From: Actinomycetes bacterium
GTDB taxonomy: Bacteria > Actinomycetota > CALGFH01
Reading direction: 5' to 3'
Assembly: GCA_030146615.1 (NCBI GenBank)
Contig: JASLBL010000091.1
Coordinates: 1-21,491 of the forward strand
DNA length: 21,491 bases
In this document: positions 20,638-21,491 of the stretch, piece by piece
Position numbering within the stretch: the first letter of the stretch is position 1
Layout: each line of letters starts with the position of its first letter
Program-made: the position numbers and the translations under genes
Notes under the pieces: model-generated
Told to the model about the DNA's origin: nothing
The model's input: only the letters and a program-made list of their open reading frames with translations
Databases searched by the model: none

Positions 20638-21491
20638 ATGGCCACCGAAGAAGAACGGCTCACCGTCGCCCCGATCGTGGGGCCGGAGGACCCGCGCCAC
20701 TTCACCGATTCGGGCATCGAGATGGAGCCGCTGTACGGCCCGGACGACGTCGCCCCGGGCCTCGAGGAGCGCCTCGGCGAGCCGGGCGAGTTCCCGTACA
20801 CGCGCGGCCCGCACCGCGAGATGTACCGCAAGCAGGTCTGGACGATGCGCCAGTACGCGGGCTACGCGAGCGCGAAGGAGTCCAACGAGCGCTACCGCTA
20901 CCTCATCGCGCGCGGCGCCACCGGGCTCTCCATGGCCTTCGACCTGCCGACGCAGCTCGGCCTGGACTCGGACAACCCGCGCTGCCTCGGCGAGGTGGGC
21001 CGCACGGGCGTCGCGATCGACACGATCGACGACATGCGCACGGCGTTCGACCAGATCCCGCTGGACCAGGTCTCGACGTCCATGACGATCAACGCGCCCG
21101 CCGGCGTGCTGCTCGCGCTCTACGAGCTCGTCGGCGAGGAGCAGGGGGTCCCGAGCGAGAAGCTCCGCGGCACGACCCAGAACGACATCCTCAAGGAGTA
21201 CATCGCCCGCGGGAACTACATCTACCCGCCGCAGCACTCCATGCGGCTGACGACGGACCTCTTCGCCTACTGCAAGGAGAACGTCCCGCGCTGGAACACG
21301 GTCTCCATCTCGGGCTACCACTTCCGCGAGAAGGGCTGCTCGGCCGTCCAGGAGGTCGCGTTCACGCTCTCCTCCGGCATCGCCTACGTGCAGGCGGCGA
21401 TCGACGCGGGCCTCGCGGTCGACGACTTCGCGCCGCGGCTGGCGTTCTTCTTCAACGGCCACAACAACGTCTTCCAGGAGGTCGCGAAGTT
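20638..21491 (+). CDS. Acyl-CoA mutase large subunit, methylmalonyl-CoA mutase family (3' end missing)
   Basis: The first 284 residues of a B12-dependent acyl-CoA mutase; the window ends inside the substrate-binding barrel. Visible landmarks are MYRKQVWTMRQYAGYASAKE, GLSMAFDLPTQLGLDSDNPR, TSMTINAPAG, TQNDILKEYIARG, YIYPPQHSMR, SISGYH and FAPRLAFFF. Tyr63 and Arg203 align with the Tyr and Arg that hold the substrate carboxylate in methylmalonyl-CoA mutase; isobutyryl-CoA mutases have Phe and Gln there. His228 matches the active-site histidine. A dicarboxylic acyl-CoA such as methylmalonyl- or ethylmalonyl-CoA is thus likely. Whether the cobalamin domain is on the same chain cannot be seen. The ATG at 20638 lies 7 nt after TAGTCT. 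Confidence 0.92.
   Translation, partial: MATEEERLTVAPIVGPEDPRHFTDSGIEMEPLYGPDDVAPGLEERLGEPGEFPYTRGPHREMYRKQVWTMRQYAGYASAKESNERYRYLIARGATGLSMAFDLPTQLGLDSDNPRCLGEVGRTGVAIDTIDDMRTAFDQIPLDQVSTSMTINAPAGVLLALYELVGEEQGVPSEKLRGTTQNDILKEYIARGNYIYPPQHSMRLTTDLFAYCKENVPRWNTVSISGYHFREKGCSAVQEVAFTLSSGIAYVQAAIDAGLAVDDFAPRLAFFFNGHNNVFQEVAK

Noticed and set aside
1..21491. tRNA, rRNA, CRISPR arrays, insertion sequences, phage or toxin-antitoxin modules
   Set aside because: I looked for cloverleaf ends, spaced direct repeats, transposase motifs and paired small ORFs and found none that could be supported.

Overview
The window is very GC-rich, gene-dense and free of RNA genes, mobile elements and CRISPR arrays. 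Its gene content (PcrA/UvrD with a C-terminal Tudor-like domain, GuaB3, a DUF5319 protein, a MoaD-MoaE fusion) and its promoters point to the phylum Actinomycetota. At least seven starts show a TAnnnT -10 box only 6-7 nt before an ATG or GTG, the arrangement of leaderless actinobacterial transcripts. No intergenic gap exceeds 300 bases.

Left block (1-7.6 kb). Five minus-strand genes run leftward: pcrA/uvrD helicase, a nitronate-monooxygenase-family flavoprotein, an MFS permease overlapping an ABC exporter by 4 bases, and the first 49 codons of an M20-type amidohydrolase cut by the window edge. Divergent from pcrA, across 39 bp holding two back-to-back -10 boxes, is an ABC-2 type ATPase followed by its membrane partner (to 9.2 kb).

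Centre (9.2-17.4 kb). An FAD-dependent dehydrogenase and a ketopantoate-reductase-like enzyme lie on the plus strand, the latter preceded by a possible 9-codon leader ORF. A ZIP-family metal permease and guaA follow on the minus strand. Between guaA and guaB3 sits a 74-codon zinc-knuckle protein whose 5' region holds a textbook intrinsic terminator before its ribosome-binding site, a candidate attenuator. GuaB3 is divergent from a DUF5319 gene, which converges on an HAD phosphatase. The HAD gene is translationally coupled to a UDP-glucuronate decarboxylase-like epimerase.

Right block (17.9-21.5 kb). A Cys-rich mini-protein and a ferritin diverge from a perfect 14-bp palindrome placed between their -10 boxes. 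Then come a MoaX-like fusion, a lipoate-ligase-family protein and the start of an acyl-CoA (methylmalonyl-CoA type) mutase.

The most striking observation is a codon-usage break inside the epimerase gene near 17,878-17,899. The first half uses CGC, GTC and GGC; the second half uses CGG/AGG, GTG and GGG. Genes left of the point match the second style and genes to the right match the first. The window therefore looks like a join of two actinobacterial lineages, either by recombination or by a chimeric assembly. Other points worth checking are the attenuator, the palindromic iron-box-like operator, and two enzymes (nitronate monooxygenase family, ZIP) lacking signature histidines.
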